DNA of 64,000 bases from Persicaria tinctoria. Its lineage: Eukaryota; Streptophyta; Magnoliopsida; Caryophyllales; Polygonaceae. Below, piece by piece: positions 46,367-56,769 of this stretch (positions are counted from its first letter, which is position 1; the number at the start of each line of letters is the position of its first letter). Both the position numbers and the translations under genes were made by a program. The stretch is from the NCBI GenBank assembly GCA_037127255.1, contig JBANSL010000009.1, positions 32,235,475 through 32,299,474 of the forward strand, written 5' to 3'. The notes below the pieces were generated by a model. That model was given only the letters and a program-made list of their open reading frames with translations, made no database searches and was not told the origin of the DNA.

Positions 46367-46487
46367 TTAAAACAATTATTTCATAGCATGGCACTGTTTC
46401 CTGTTTACTGCAACTGCGAGATTCGGGGCAAATCTTATGCTTAATACCCTTCCTCATAACCGGTATCCGATTCGGATCACCTATAAC

Positions 46488-46933
46488 TAGACCTGTCTAA
46501 ACACAACCCGACCCGGTGGACCCGACCCAAACGCTCGGAAAATTGCCCACCCGAACCTTGAAATTTTGACCCGGAATTTTATTCTGATCCAAACCTGAAA
46601 AGCCGGAAATTTTATGGGTTATTTGGGTTTCGACCCGGTGACTCGATTGACCGGGTAATTTTGACCCAATTTACCCGATTGACCCTGTTGATTTATAATT
46701 ATATATAATTCATTATATATATAATTAAAATTTATCGCAAAATTATCAAATCATGATTTTTTTAATTTAAAAAAGAAAAAATTGACAAACTCGAAATCGA
46801 CCCGAAATTATCCGAAACCCGGTTAAACCCGAGTTCGAGTCAACCCGGAAATACCCGGAACCCGTTTTACCCGGGATCCGTTTTACCCGAGATAAGAAGT
46901 GACCCGACCTGAATGAGCCGTTTGACAGGTCTA
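46488..46933. mobile_element. hAT-type MITE with (GACCCG)-rich ends
   Basis: Ends TAGACCTGTCTAAAC and, inverted, TAGACCTGTCAAACGG; exact 8-bp duplication CCTATAAC (46480-46487 and 46934-46941). Subterminal arrays of GACCCG/CGGGTC cover most of its 446 bp. No coding capacity. Confidence 0.96.
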
Positions 46934-47099
46934 CCTATAACCCCCTGTGTAACCTTCCCCGCTACATGATTTCAATTGGTCCACCTATTAATTATTTTTC
47001 TAATTAAACATATTAAAATTATTAGGTAAAATCATAATTAAAATATAAAACTTATTCATTTCCTAATTTATTCGGTAAAATCATAATTAAAATTATTGT

Positions 47100-47352
47100 G
47101 TTATGGTCTTGATTTGAGTTGTGCCCTCGTGCCATTGTTTACTTCCATGCTTCTTCCCTGCGCCTTTCCTTTTCTTATTCCTTATTGTCTCTTCTTCCTC
47201 CTCCGTGTCCTAGTACTATGTGGTTCTATTGTCCTATTTTTTTGGGTCTATCGGAAATACTCTCTCGACTTGTTCGCGGAAAGAGTGCGTACATCATAAC
47301 CCCCAAACCCCGCTTCAAAGCGGGATTAACTGGGTTGTTGTTGTTGTTAATT
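47100..47352 (+). mobile_element. SINE or RTE-LINE 3' end with (TTG)n tail
   Basis: The 3' part, GGTCTATCGGAAATACTCTCTC... GCGTACATCATAACCCCCAAACCCC ... GGGATTAACTGGGTTGTTGTTGTTGTT, is the well-known end shared by several eudicot SINEs and RTE LINEs. The upstream C/T-rich part has no clear pol III boxes, so the class is undecided. ATTTCCTAA(A/T)TTATT occurs at both sides (about 47059 and 47351) and might be a diverged target duplication. Confidence 0.7.
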
Positions 47353-47489
47353 TCCTAAATTATTATATATAAAAAACTGCTTAGTTTACCCCATCCTCTT
47401 CCCACGTTAGGTCAAATTTTTCCATGTATATTTTTTTTGATTCAATTGCCGTTCATTCTTCCTTGGATATAGTAAAACAGAGGTGCAAT

Positions 47490-48193
47490 ATGTCTCATGT
47501 AAGTTTGCATCTTGATCTTCAAGAGGTAATTAAATTCATGCTTTTGGTGCTTTATTTTGCCATTATATATATTATTTGAAATTTCTCAAAGTTGTGATCG
47601 AACTCTTTATTTAATTCCAGCCTACACCAGAAAGTATTGCACCACAAACGCAATCGTGTCGTCGATTAGAATTTGAGCAAGATGAAAATATGACAATTTC
47701 TTGTCGAGATGATGAAATGCCACAACCAATTCAGTCCAAGGTGTTGAACATGTCTATTCCAACAATCTGTGTACGGAGGTTGCATCCGATGATGAAATCG
47801 TTCATCCACTTCATTCTAATTTATCGAGCGACATTGTTCCAAGAATTGGTATGGAGTTAGAATCCGAGAATGCGGCTTACGAGTTCTACAATGGTTATGC
47901 ATTGAGAGTTGGTTTTTCTATTCGAAGAAGCGCATCTCATAAAATCAAGGGAATATTGGTAGAAATGATATTTATGTGCGCGTGTCAAGGTACATGAGGA
48001 ATCAATAAGAGGGAAGTTTTTTACAAGTCAGATTGGGTAGAGACAAGATTTATTTGTTTGGCTATGTTAAAAGTTAGTTGTCGCCAAACTGGGAAATTCC
48101 GTGTAGTCGCCTTCACCGCTAAGCTTAACCACGTTTTGGCAAGTCCGAGCAAAGCACATCTATCTAGATCATATCAAAAGATGTCGAGCTCTC
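47490..48193 (+). pseudogene. FAR1/FRS-type DNA-binding protein fragment, truncated
   Basis: A short first exon starts at 47490 (MSHVSLHLDLQE, ends 47525) and is joined over a GT-AG intron to 47621. A frameshift follows near 47745-47770. The next frame has PRIGMELESENAAYEFYNGY, ALRVGFSIRRSASH, then an in-frame TGA after CACQGT, and then SDWVETRFICLAMLKVSC and LASPSKAHLSRSYQK. This is the FAR1 zinc-binding domain, of Mutator transposase origin. The coding sequence stops where the TCGA-rich retrotransposon LTR begins (about 48194), so the MULE and SWIM domains are cut off. It is dead by frameshift, stop and truncation. Confidence 0.88.
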
Positions 48194-49797
48194 TTTTGTA
48201 GGAGGAAATCGAGAATTGCAATAAAATAAAAATTAAGTAAGCAAACCGATTTTGTTCAGAGCAAATAATGTTCAAGACTTCCTCCCGTTGTAGCAACAGG
48301 AAGTCATGATAGATCCTCGAGGAAGCGGGTCAGCGAATCTCAAATAGCGGATGAATATCACGAACGGTAATCGTATACAGAGTACTCGTCCCCGACTAGG
48401 TGGTAGTCGACAGGGGTTAGTACATTCGAATGCGAGCAACAGAAGGCACTGGGGAGTAGGGCTGGAAATAACCCGCGCGGGTACCCGCTCCACCCGCTTT
48501 ACCCGCATTAATTTTGCCGATGAAAACCCGCAAAAAAGTGGGTGACGGGTGGAGCGGGTGCGGGTGAAGCGGGTGATGGATGGATTATGGGTGAAGATTT
48601 TTCACCAATAACCCGCCCCATTAGCCCACCCATTAAGCCGCCCTGCACACCCGCCCCACAAACCCGCATAAAACCCTAAAATTTATATATGTAATGTGTG
48701 TGATTTTACTATTTGACCGTTCTCAAGTTTAACTTCTACAAAAAACTCTAATCCTTGATTAGTCCTTTGCCCACCAAATTTCAATTAGAATGGATATGGT
48801 CTCGGCTTACTCTTCCACATCATATCAAGGGATATATTGTATTAATATATGATTAGTACAAAGAGATCGATATATATCCTTCCACTTTCAAATTTCAATT
48901 AGATCGTGATTTCATTGCTTTCCCGATCAAAAATATAAATACGTAAAGTCATATATCCACCCCCTTTGTAATTTTGAATTAGAATTGGACTACTTGTGTT
49001 GATTTGTTTTTTTTTCTTTTGTTCCACCCATTGGATCCTCGCTCCCCCCGCATCACCTGAGCGGGGCGGATGCGGGTGAAAAGGTTTGCGGGTGATGGAT
49101 GGAGCGTGTGCCATTTTCTACCCGCGGGGAGGGTGATGGAGTGGCTTCATCCACCCATAACCCGCCCCATTTCCACCCCGCCTGGGGAGTAGTTGATGCC
49201 GACTAGGTCTCTTCGATGTCGTGTAGGCTTGTCGTAGTCGAGTACCTGCATAAACACAAACGGAAACGATCTCGCTTGATCGAGTAATTTGTGGTCGACG
49301 TCGACTAGGTTAGTCGAAGTCGAGTAGAATCGCAGAAACGTAACAAAAGCTAGGGTTTGCAGATTTCGAAATAAACAAATATGAAAGAAAACTTCCAAGA
49401 CCGGGGTTTACCACAACAATAACAAAAAATGCATAAGGCAAGATAAAGAGACATAATCATACAATCACATTAGAGGATAAAACTTTCACCTTTTCCAACA
49501 ATTAGACAACTCTTTCAAGAAACTCTAATTGTATTTACCAATTTTATGTTTATAATCTAAGTGGTTAACCTGAATCTCTATTAATTAGGTAATAAATATA
49601 ATAAAGATATTGGATGATCAAAACATAATAAAAGTCGAATCTTTACCTTAAGCATGCATGACTATCGGCGTGCTCACCCTGACCGTAGAAGTGGGTGAAC
49701 TACTCTCTCTTAATCATAGGAAAACTCATCAATAGTAAAAGAAAACTAAATGGCATTAATGAAATAAAGCTTACAACCAATCGAAGCCAAATCCGCT
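48194..49797 (-). repeat. Outer element 3' LTR, distal part (contains hAT)
   Basis: Reverse complement of the family LTR end (CTCGATTTCCTCCTACAA). It carries the hAT element 48457-49181 and stops at CCGCT (49793-49797), where the inner element begins. It resumes at 58737. Confidence 0.85.
48457..49181. mobile_element. hAT-type element with (ACCCGC)-rich ends
   Basis: Left end TAGGGCTGGAAATAACCCGC; right end, inverted, GCGGGGTGGAAATGGGGCGG; exact 8-bp duplication CTGGGGAG (48449-48456 and 49182-49189). The ends are arrays of ACCCGC/GCGGGT. The AT-rich core has no transposase. Confidence 0.93.
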
Positions 49798-51713
49798 TGA
49801 TGTCTCCAAAGTAGCCATGTCTTTATGCATATTTTAGTTCCATATTCTTTACATTTTGCATATTTCGGGTTAGGAATATGCCGGATTTATGTAGTATATG
49901 CTTATTTGTCAGAAATGGAGATCTACATAAGTTTCTGTTTAAAATCGTAGGATATGGAACCATTTCGGAAGAAAACCAAGAAGCGAGAACCGGAGCACAA
50001 AGCTACTCGACATCGACAAACCCTAGTCGCTCTCGACAAGCCATGCCTAGACACCTGCCAGGATCGAGGAGCCTATGTCGAGAAGCTGAAGACGAAGAAC
50101 CTGACTCCACACCCTCCTCGAGATCGAGTGCCACAACTCGAGATCGACAAGACCTCGGAGAACAACCCGGAGTCGAGGAAAGCCTTCCCGAGGAGACCGA
50201 GGAAGAGAGTACCTGACCTGGCGCCCAGACACATTACTCGATGTCGAGGACCCAACTCGATGTCGACGAAGCAGCTGAAGACCATGTCCGAGCACATCGA
50301 GAAGACTTGCCCGACCAGCCAAGCGAGACCTTGTCGACGAGCCTCTCTACTCGATGTCCGAGCCTGTCGAGGACCACCTAGCCGAGACGCCGAGCCAGCC
50401 AGTGGACCAACAATTCTACTCGATCTCGACTAGCCTTACTCGAGATCGAGGAGGACTACAGAAACCGTGTAACACATTTTTGGGAGTTCTACTTGGATTG
50501 GGATTCCTTGGGCTCGAAGATTTCCAAGTTCTATCCAATCTATCAACATCTATCATGAAGAAGAGAGTTCTATCCACTTAAGACACTTTAGATATTATTT
50601 CCCTTTTAGATTTAATTTCTTTGTTGCTTTTATTTATCATTAAGCCTTTTAGATATAATTTTAGATATAGATAGATGTTTCTATCCTTGAGTAGCAAGGT
50701 TTAGAAGACTATAAATAAAGCCCTTGGGGCTGGTTTCCAGTCATTCAATTTCAGAGAGAAGTAAGTAGGAGAAGTAGAGAGAGAGAGTGAGCGGCCGATT
50801 GGAGTTATGAAGCGAGAGCGGAATTGGCTTCAAGCGGTTGTAAACTTTGGTTTATTTTAAAGCAATTAGTTTTCTTTCAATCGATGATGTCTGAGGTTGC
50901 GATGAAGCGCGAGTAGTCCACCCACTTCTAGGGTTGGGGCGAGCCCGACGATAGCCATGCACGCTTGAGGTAAAGATCCGACCTTTATCATGTTTTGAGC
51001 ATCTACTACTTGTTTTTGTGTTTATTACCCATCTAATGGAGATCCATCTTAACAACTTGGATTGTAAACATAAAATCGGCAGAGACAATTAGGGTTTCTT
51101 GAAAGAGTTTTCTAATTGTTGGAAAAGGCGAAAGCTTGTCCTTTGATGCAATTCACATGATTATCTGTTTTATTCTTGCCTTATACAAAAAATTCGTTAT
51201 CGTTGTTGCAAACCCCAATCTTGGAAGCCTTTTACATTAAGTTTAGTTTGAAATCCCAAAGCAATTGTTCTTACTTTCTTTCGTTTCATTTTAGTTTCTG
51301 TCTCCTCGATATCGAATAGCACTCGTCGATATCGAGTACTGATTCTCGATCTAGCATCGTTGTAGCTTCTGTGTGCAGGTACTCGACAAAGCCCGACTCG
51401 ACGTCGACGAAGCCTACTCGATATCGAGTAGCCTCTAGTCGAGATCGACGAGACCTAGTGCCTGTGTCTGCTAATCTGCTCGACTGGTCCGATCTTCTGT
51501 CGACTAACCCTAGTCGAGATCGAGGACCCCTGTTGTCGACTTCCGTGAGATTTCTCCGCTGCCTGAGATCCGCTGACACGCTTCCTCGTGGATCGATCCT
51601 GACTTCCCGCTGCTACATCAGGAGAAGGTCTTGTAATTATTTGCAAGGGACGGAATCTGGTTTGCTGTGATTTATTTATATTTTATTTGCATACTCGATT
51701 TCCTCCTACAACA
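49798..51713 (+). repeat. Inner element 5' LTR
   Basis: Contains many TCGA-centred palindromes. It lacks about 25 bp near its start (a second TTGGTTATT-type phrase) and has other indels relative to the 3' copy. AATTTCAGAGAGAAG and a GA-rich stretch mark the probable leader near 50750-50790. Confidence 0.93.
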
Positions 51714-51716
51714 AAT

Positions 51717-51734
51717 TGGCGCCGTTGCCGGGGA
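51717..51734 (+). other. Primer-binding site (tRNA-Asp type)
   Basis: TGGCGCCGTTGCCGGGGA, three bases after the 5' LTR; identical in its core to the site in the 6-18.6 kb array. Confidence 0.95.
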
Positions 51735-51797
51735 AGCTATCATTCGCGCCTTAGGTAGTTAAAATCTCACATCTACTTTGAGTTACTGTACAGGTGT

Positions 51798-52903
51798 ATG
51801 CGCCGTTCTGGTCTACCACCTGAGTTTGACAGCTTAGACGAACCGGAGCGTTACCTACACATCCACTCTAAACTCAAAAGGATCATGGCGGCCGCTGAAA
51901 CACAAGAACAGCTGATTGTCAGGCTCACTAGGGAACTATCCACTAAAGATGCTGCTATCGCCGCTAAGAAAGCAGCAAGGGAGCAAGCAAAAGCTGAGCT
52001 TGCCCAATATCCAACCACTGTAGAGGATTATATGCATCCAACGCTCGTCATACCTGAATCGGCGATTCTCATCCCTGATAACTCTTTTGAAATTCGCACT
52101 TAGTTTCTTATAGAGCTTAAAAATAATGCTTTTTATGGAAAATTTAATGAGTGTCCTCTTGAACATATTACCAATTTTTCTGACATGTGTCGTACTCTTG
52201 CTGAAGGTACAACTCTGGAATATGTCAAGATGAAAGCTTTTCGCTGGTCTCTCGTTCGGCCTGCACTGAAGTGGCTTGAAGGGCTAAAACCAAGATCACT
52301 CACAACATGGGCCCAAGTAGAGCAAGAATTTCTGAATAAATTCTTCCCACCCGCCAAAACAGCACTCCTCCGCCAGAAAATCACTGCCTCCAAACAAAAG
52401 TCTGGGGAATCGCTAGCAAAGGCATGGGAACGCTACAAAGAACTGCTGCGATCTTGCCCTACTCAAGGACAACCACCCTATGTCATTCAAGAGATCTTCT
52501 TCAACTCTCTTAATCAGGTCACTAAGGACAGGATCAACCATTATACTCGCTATGAGTATCTGACGATGCCGCCCATTGACGCATGGGGTGTGCTAGACAA
52601 GCTCACCAATTATGACAACAAATATGGGTCTACTGCAAACTATGAGGAGAACTCCTGCGCCAGGCCAGCACCATCTATGCCACTCTATTAGCCAACAAAG
52701 GAGATTGACCCAGATGTCAGGAAGCAGTTCTATAGAGACCAGAATCGCAAGCTCCTCAAGCAAGTCAAATATCTATCTGTCAATCAGCCTTGCATCGAAT
52801 GCGGATCACAGAGGCACACCACTACTGAGTGCCCACACACAGAGCAAGTCAAGATGGCAGAAACACATGAAGAGGCAGCTTACGCTGGGGTCCAAATCGA
52901 TAC
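51798..52903 (+). pseudogene. Gag of inner element, broken by stops
   Basis: The frame opens near 51798 and is cut by a stop after FEIRT (52101-52103). It continues as the retrotransposon gag domain (FRWSLVRPALKWLEGLKP, AQVEQEFLNKFFPP, SLAKAWERYKELLRSCP) to another stop at about 52690. A CCHC knuckle, CIECGSQRHTTTEC, follows. The first segment has an alanine/lysine-rich helix (AAIAAKKAAREQAKAELAQ). Confidence 0.9.
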
Positions 52904-54073
52904 ATGGGAGATCAAAGGTTCTATCAACCACAATGGAACCAAGGTCCTCCTAGGAATCCCCCACCCTACAGAGCTCCAGGACATCCAGAAAGGGATCAAA
53001 AGAAGGACGATCTGCAACTGATCCTTGATGAGATGCACCGAAATCATGCACAGAACCTGCAGGCTACAAACACCATCAACAATCAGCTTGAGAATTTCAA
53101 CACAAAATTTGGGGAACTGGATATCTGGAAAAGAGGAATAGAGACCCAGATGGGTCAAATCGCTGCACAGATCCCACGACCGTCCGGACAGCTCCCTGGG
53201 CAAACAGAACCAAATCCTAAAGGGAAGACCGGACACGTCGCAGCTATCAAACTCAGGAGTGGGCATCAATTACACGAGCCAGAGGCCGGGAAACAGCAAA
53301 GCAAGGCAGAGCAGCAACTCGAGACAGAGCAGACCCAACTCGATCTCGAGGAGACTCTACTCGACCTCGACAAGGAGCTACTCGACCAAGACCAGAAGCT
53401 GAGCTCGGACTCCGCTGCACAGACCAGCAACTCCAGGTCGACCGCCCAACTCGATGTCAAGGAGCCCGTGGTCGAGATTGAGGAGCAGCATCTGGCCGAC
53501 GTCGACGACTCTGCAACACCTCCGACAGCTGATCTGGCTCCGAAACAGAAAAAGCAACTGCCTTTCCCTTCAAAAGCACAGAAAGATCCCACTGCAGGTA
53601 GGTTTACCAGATTTGTTAATATGCTGCAAGAACTGAATGTTTCTATTCCTTTTACAGAAGCCCTGCAAGCGATGCCTGGACATGTCAAATTTCTAAAGGA
53701 AGTCCTGAGCAAGAAGCGATCCATCTCAGAGATCGCAGGCGAATGCAAAGTACTCCACTTCCCTAAAAAGAGACCTGACCCTGGTAAGTTTTCTGTTACT
53801 GTGGGTTTTGGCCAATATAAAGATGAGTCTCTATGTGATTTAGGAGCAAGTGTGAGCATCATGCCTCTATCAATCTGGAGGAAGGTCAAAATAGGATGCA
53901 TAGAGCATGTGGATGCCAAGCTATACATGGCAAACAATACAGTAGTCATCCCTATAGGTATAGTTGAGAACGTCCCTGTCCAGGTTGGTAAATTCTTTGT
54001 TCCAGCAGATTTCCATATCATTGACTGTGCTGAAGATCCTACTAGCCCTATTATTCTTGGTAGACCATTCTAA
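52904..54073 (+). CDS. Gag C-terminus and aspartic protease of inner element
   Basis: A 389-codon open frame. Residues about 1-125 are a Q/P-rich region with a conserved METQMGQIAAQ-type helix (here IETQMGQIAAQI). Residues about 130-220 are low-complexity and rich in LDLE/LDLD repeats produced by repeated CTCGA triplets. From about 230 it is the retropepsin-like protease, with LCDLGASVSIMPLSIW in place of the usual D-(T/S)-G-A motif and ending IILGRPF before a stop. Many plant gypsy elements have D-L-G-A here, so it may be competent. Protein identity is secure at family level. Confidence 0.85.
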   Translation: MGDQRFYQPQWNQGPPRNPPPYRAPGHPERDQKKDDLQLILDEMHRNHAQNLQATNTINNQLENFNTKFGELDIWKRGIETQMGQIAAQIPRPSGQLPGQTEPNPKGKTGHVAAIKLRSGHQLHEPEAGKQQSKAEQQLETEQTQLDLEETLLDLDKELLDQDQKLSSDSAAQTSNSRSTAQLDVKEPVVEIEEQHLADVDDSATPPTADLAPKQKKQLPFPSKAQKDPTAGRFTRFVNMLQELNVSIPFTEALQAMPGHVKFLKEVLSKKRSISEIAGECKVLHFPKKRPDPGKFSVTVGFGQYKDESLCDLGASVSIMPLSIWRKVKIGCIEHVDAKLYMANNTVVIPIGIVENVPVQVGKFFVPADFHIIDCAEDPTSPIILGRPF

Positions 54074-54139
54074 GCTACTGCAGATGCGAGAATTAGTGTT
54101 AAGAATCGCTCGCTCACCTTCACCATAGGCGATGAGGTT

Positions 54140-54688
54140 TTGGATTTCTCTTTTGGCCCTGCAAAAGAGGAAATTTCCTGGCTGGTGGTGAAAAGCATCA
54201 GCAACCGCGGGACCAAGCAAACAGCGGAGGGAAGCACCAGCACTGTCCTCGAGGTCGACAAGAGATGCTCGATCTCGACAAGGGCGCTACTCGATCTCGA
54301 CCAAGACTTGTCGATGTTGACTTCCACTGATGAGTCACTGACTTGCCTAGAGCCTAAGTATGGGATCCCTGTACTCGAGGTCGACCAGCTGTACTCGATC
54401 TCGACTAGCCTCGAACCCAAAGATTCCTGTTTTGGGTCCGAAAAGGTAAGTTCAGGTATGAATTCTACTCCCCCTCGGTCCATAAAGAAAATGATCAATT
54501 ATTTAAGGGGAGATAAGACACCATGGCGAGAGAATCTGCGAAAACTAAGAGCTGAAAGGAAGAAGAAGAAAGATAAAGGAGGTGATGCAAGCAACCACCT
54601 GTCAGCTGAGCTTGCATACTACCGTCAGGACCTAGATGATCCAGGAGAAGGGCCAAGCATGAGTGGGCCCCACAATAATGGTCCTTAA
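54140..54688 (+). CDS. Conserved frame downstream of protease, function unknown
   Basis: A 182-codon frame continues the protease region after a single stop (FSFGPAKEEISWLVV). It is followed by TCGA-derived repeats and then a better-conserved C-terminal part, NYLRGDKTPWRENLRKLRAE to AYYRQDLDDPGEGPS. The outer, diverged copy retains the same C-terminal segment (NFRGDQAPWRTNLCRIRAG, AYYNQDLDDPREGP). This suggests past selection on it. No domain is recognised. In autonomous elements the reverse transcriptase would follow; here it is absent. Confidence 0.6.
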   Translation: MDFSFGPAKEEISWLVVKSISNRGTKQTAEGSTSTVLEVDKRCSISTRALLDLDQDLSMLTSTDESLTCLEPKYGIPVLEVDQLYSISTSLEPKDSCFGSEKVSSGMNSTPPRSIKKMINYLRGDKTPWRENLRKLRAERKKKKDKGGDASNHLSAELAYYRQDLDDPGEGPSMSGPHNNGP

Positions 54689-56769
54689 GCGCAAACGGGG
54701 AAGTCGGCCTATCGACTCTAAATCCAGAGCATGTATATAGAACTTTATGAATTTTGGGACTTTTTGTACTTTTTGGTTTTTGTTTTTGGTTTTGGTTTTA
54801 TGTCTTTTAGAATATTTCATTTGGATAGTCTTGTTTCTTATGCAATCTAACACTTTTAGGTCGACAAGCATATAAGGATCGCGAAAAGTGGAATAAAGAA
54901 GTCCCTGAAAACAGTCAGAATCAACAAAGGCCAAGTCGACGACGACAAGGAGGAGCAGCCTAGACACTACTCGATATCGAGTAGGCCAACTCGATATCGA
55001 CAAGCCACCAGAAGTTCCTCGACTTCAGAATCCACTGGACGCTGAAAAGCTACTCGATATCGACAAGGATGTCTACTCGACCTGCACTGATTCACCCTCC
55101 TCGATGTGTTATCGTGTGAGTTCCTTCCTTACTCTTGTTTTTTATTTGATTTTATACAGTGGGGGCACTATATATTTTAAGTATGGGGTGGGGGAAGAGC
55201 TCATTATCATTATCATATGTGTTAGTCTTGCTTTTGGTTTTACATGGTGAAATTTTAATTTTTATGTTATGCATTCATGTTTAAATTTTATGCCTTTTAA
55301 ATCTTTCGTCATACTTTAAGTCTTGTTTTTAGTTGCATAAAAAAAATAAAATAAAATAAATAAAAATATAGGAAATGTCGGAAAAAAAATATGCATGTTT
55401 AAATTTTTGCATTGTTTTAGTTTTATACCATAACTTAGATGTCCTATGATGATTAATAATGACTGACTTGATCATATAAACCCTATGGCGTGTTTGGAAG
55501 GTTTAGCCTAAGTCCTCAAAATGGTTTTTATATGGATTGTGAACTTGTGATGAAATTGAGCACATATGATCCTAAGCTAAAGGTTAAAATCCAACAAAAC
55601 TTGTCCTAGTGAGAATTTTGGCCTTATAGGGAGAACATTAAAAATCCCTCTGCTTTCTTGAGTGTATTTACTCTTCCTATGCATATCTAAATGTTGTGAT
55701 AGTTATTCAAAGCCAATGCATTTATATGTTTATGTTGATGAGAATTAAATGATGGAGGCACCTTTTAAGCCAATTTTACCCTCTCTTTCCCTACCCTGCA
55801 TTATCCCTGCTTGAAGCCATAACATTAGCCTGAGACTTTTATTATGAACTCCACAAAGCTATCCTTAGCCAAATTGAGCCTGACCCCCATTTGGGAATTA
55901 AGACTTAGAGTTGGTTGGAATAATGATTTGTGGAAAGAATAAGCTTATGTTGCATTTCAAGAAGGATTGTTGAAATTATTGAGATATGGGTTGGTTTTAT
56001 CTTGCCATACATATTATGTAAAAGGATTTTTTGGCTCATTTTATAAATGCACCATTAGTTTATTTTATTTTTCTTTAAAAAAAAAATCCGAAAAATAAGA
56101 AGGAAAAAAAAAAATATATTTGTGAATAAAGTGCATGAGCCAAATTTACCTTATTTCTTTCATTATTTGCAAGATACACACTTTGGAGAGGTTGAGAATG
56201 TTTGAAAGGTTACATACTTTATTGAGATAAATTAGAGAGTTTGGTTGATGCATATGATTGAGAAGTTATGGTTTGGTCGTGTTGGAGATTTAGGAGTCTT
56301 GATTCACGAATTTTGTTAAAGCACCACATGACCAAATAATTCCATACCTTATTGTTTCTTACCAAGCCCCATTACAACCCCGCCGAATGGAATCTTCTTT
56401 GAAGACTTCTATTGAGCGAAGTCCTCCTGATATTTCTTGTTGCATTTTCATAATTGGTTGCGAAGTGGATTCATGTTTAAATTACAATGTTTATGAGATT
56501 GTATATGGAATTGAGTTGAGAGATGATCTACATAGCCTAAACACATTTAGAGCTGAGTGTTAACACATTATTCCTGTGAGGTTGGATTTATATTGCCTAT
56601 GCCTATGGATCGCTCATATATGTTTGATGAAGTTAAATTCACTTGTCTTACATTACTACTACTTGGGATGTTGCTTTTGACAAAGGCGAAGACTTGAAGG
56701 ATGTGTTATAGGTCTTGGTTATTGTTTGGTTATTGCTTGAGGACAAGCAAGTCTAAGTATGGGGTGATT
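54689..56769 (+). other. Non-coding 3' internal region of inner element
   Basis: About 2 kb, AT-rich, with no open frame of note and none of the expected RT, RNase H or integrase motifs. TCGA palindromes (CTACTCGATATCGAGTAGG near 54968) are concentrated at 54890-55110. The end reads AAGCAAGTCTAAGTATGGGG, typical just before a 3' LTR. Confidence 0.7.

Noticed and set aside
50047..50322. Plus and minus frames inside the TCGA-rich LTRs (also 49878-50433, 51286-51670, 56769-57316, 58218-58688)
   Set aside because: They arise from the even codon use of TCGA palindromes, shift frame between the two LTRs and match no protein.
51717..51734. tRNA gene suggested by the tRNA-complementary sequence
   Set aside because: Only 18 bases at the PBS position of a retrotransposon; no cloverleaf is present. 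The same applies at 12076, 17409 and 19474.
53266..54021. 251-codon minus-strand frame opposite the protease
   Set aside because: Shadow of the plus-strand gag/protease frame. Its serine-rich content mirrors the TCGA repeats.
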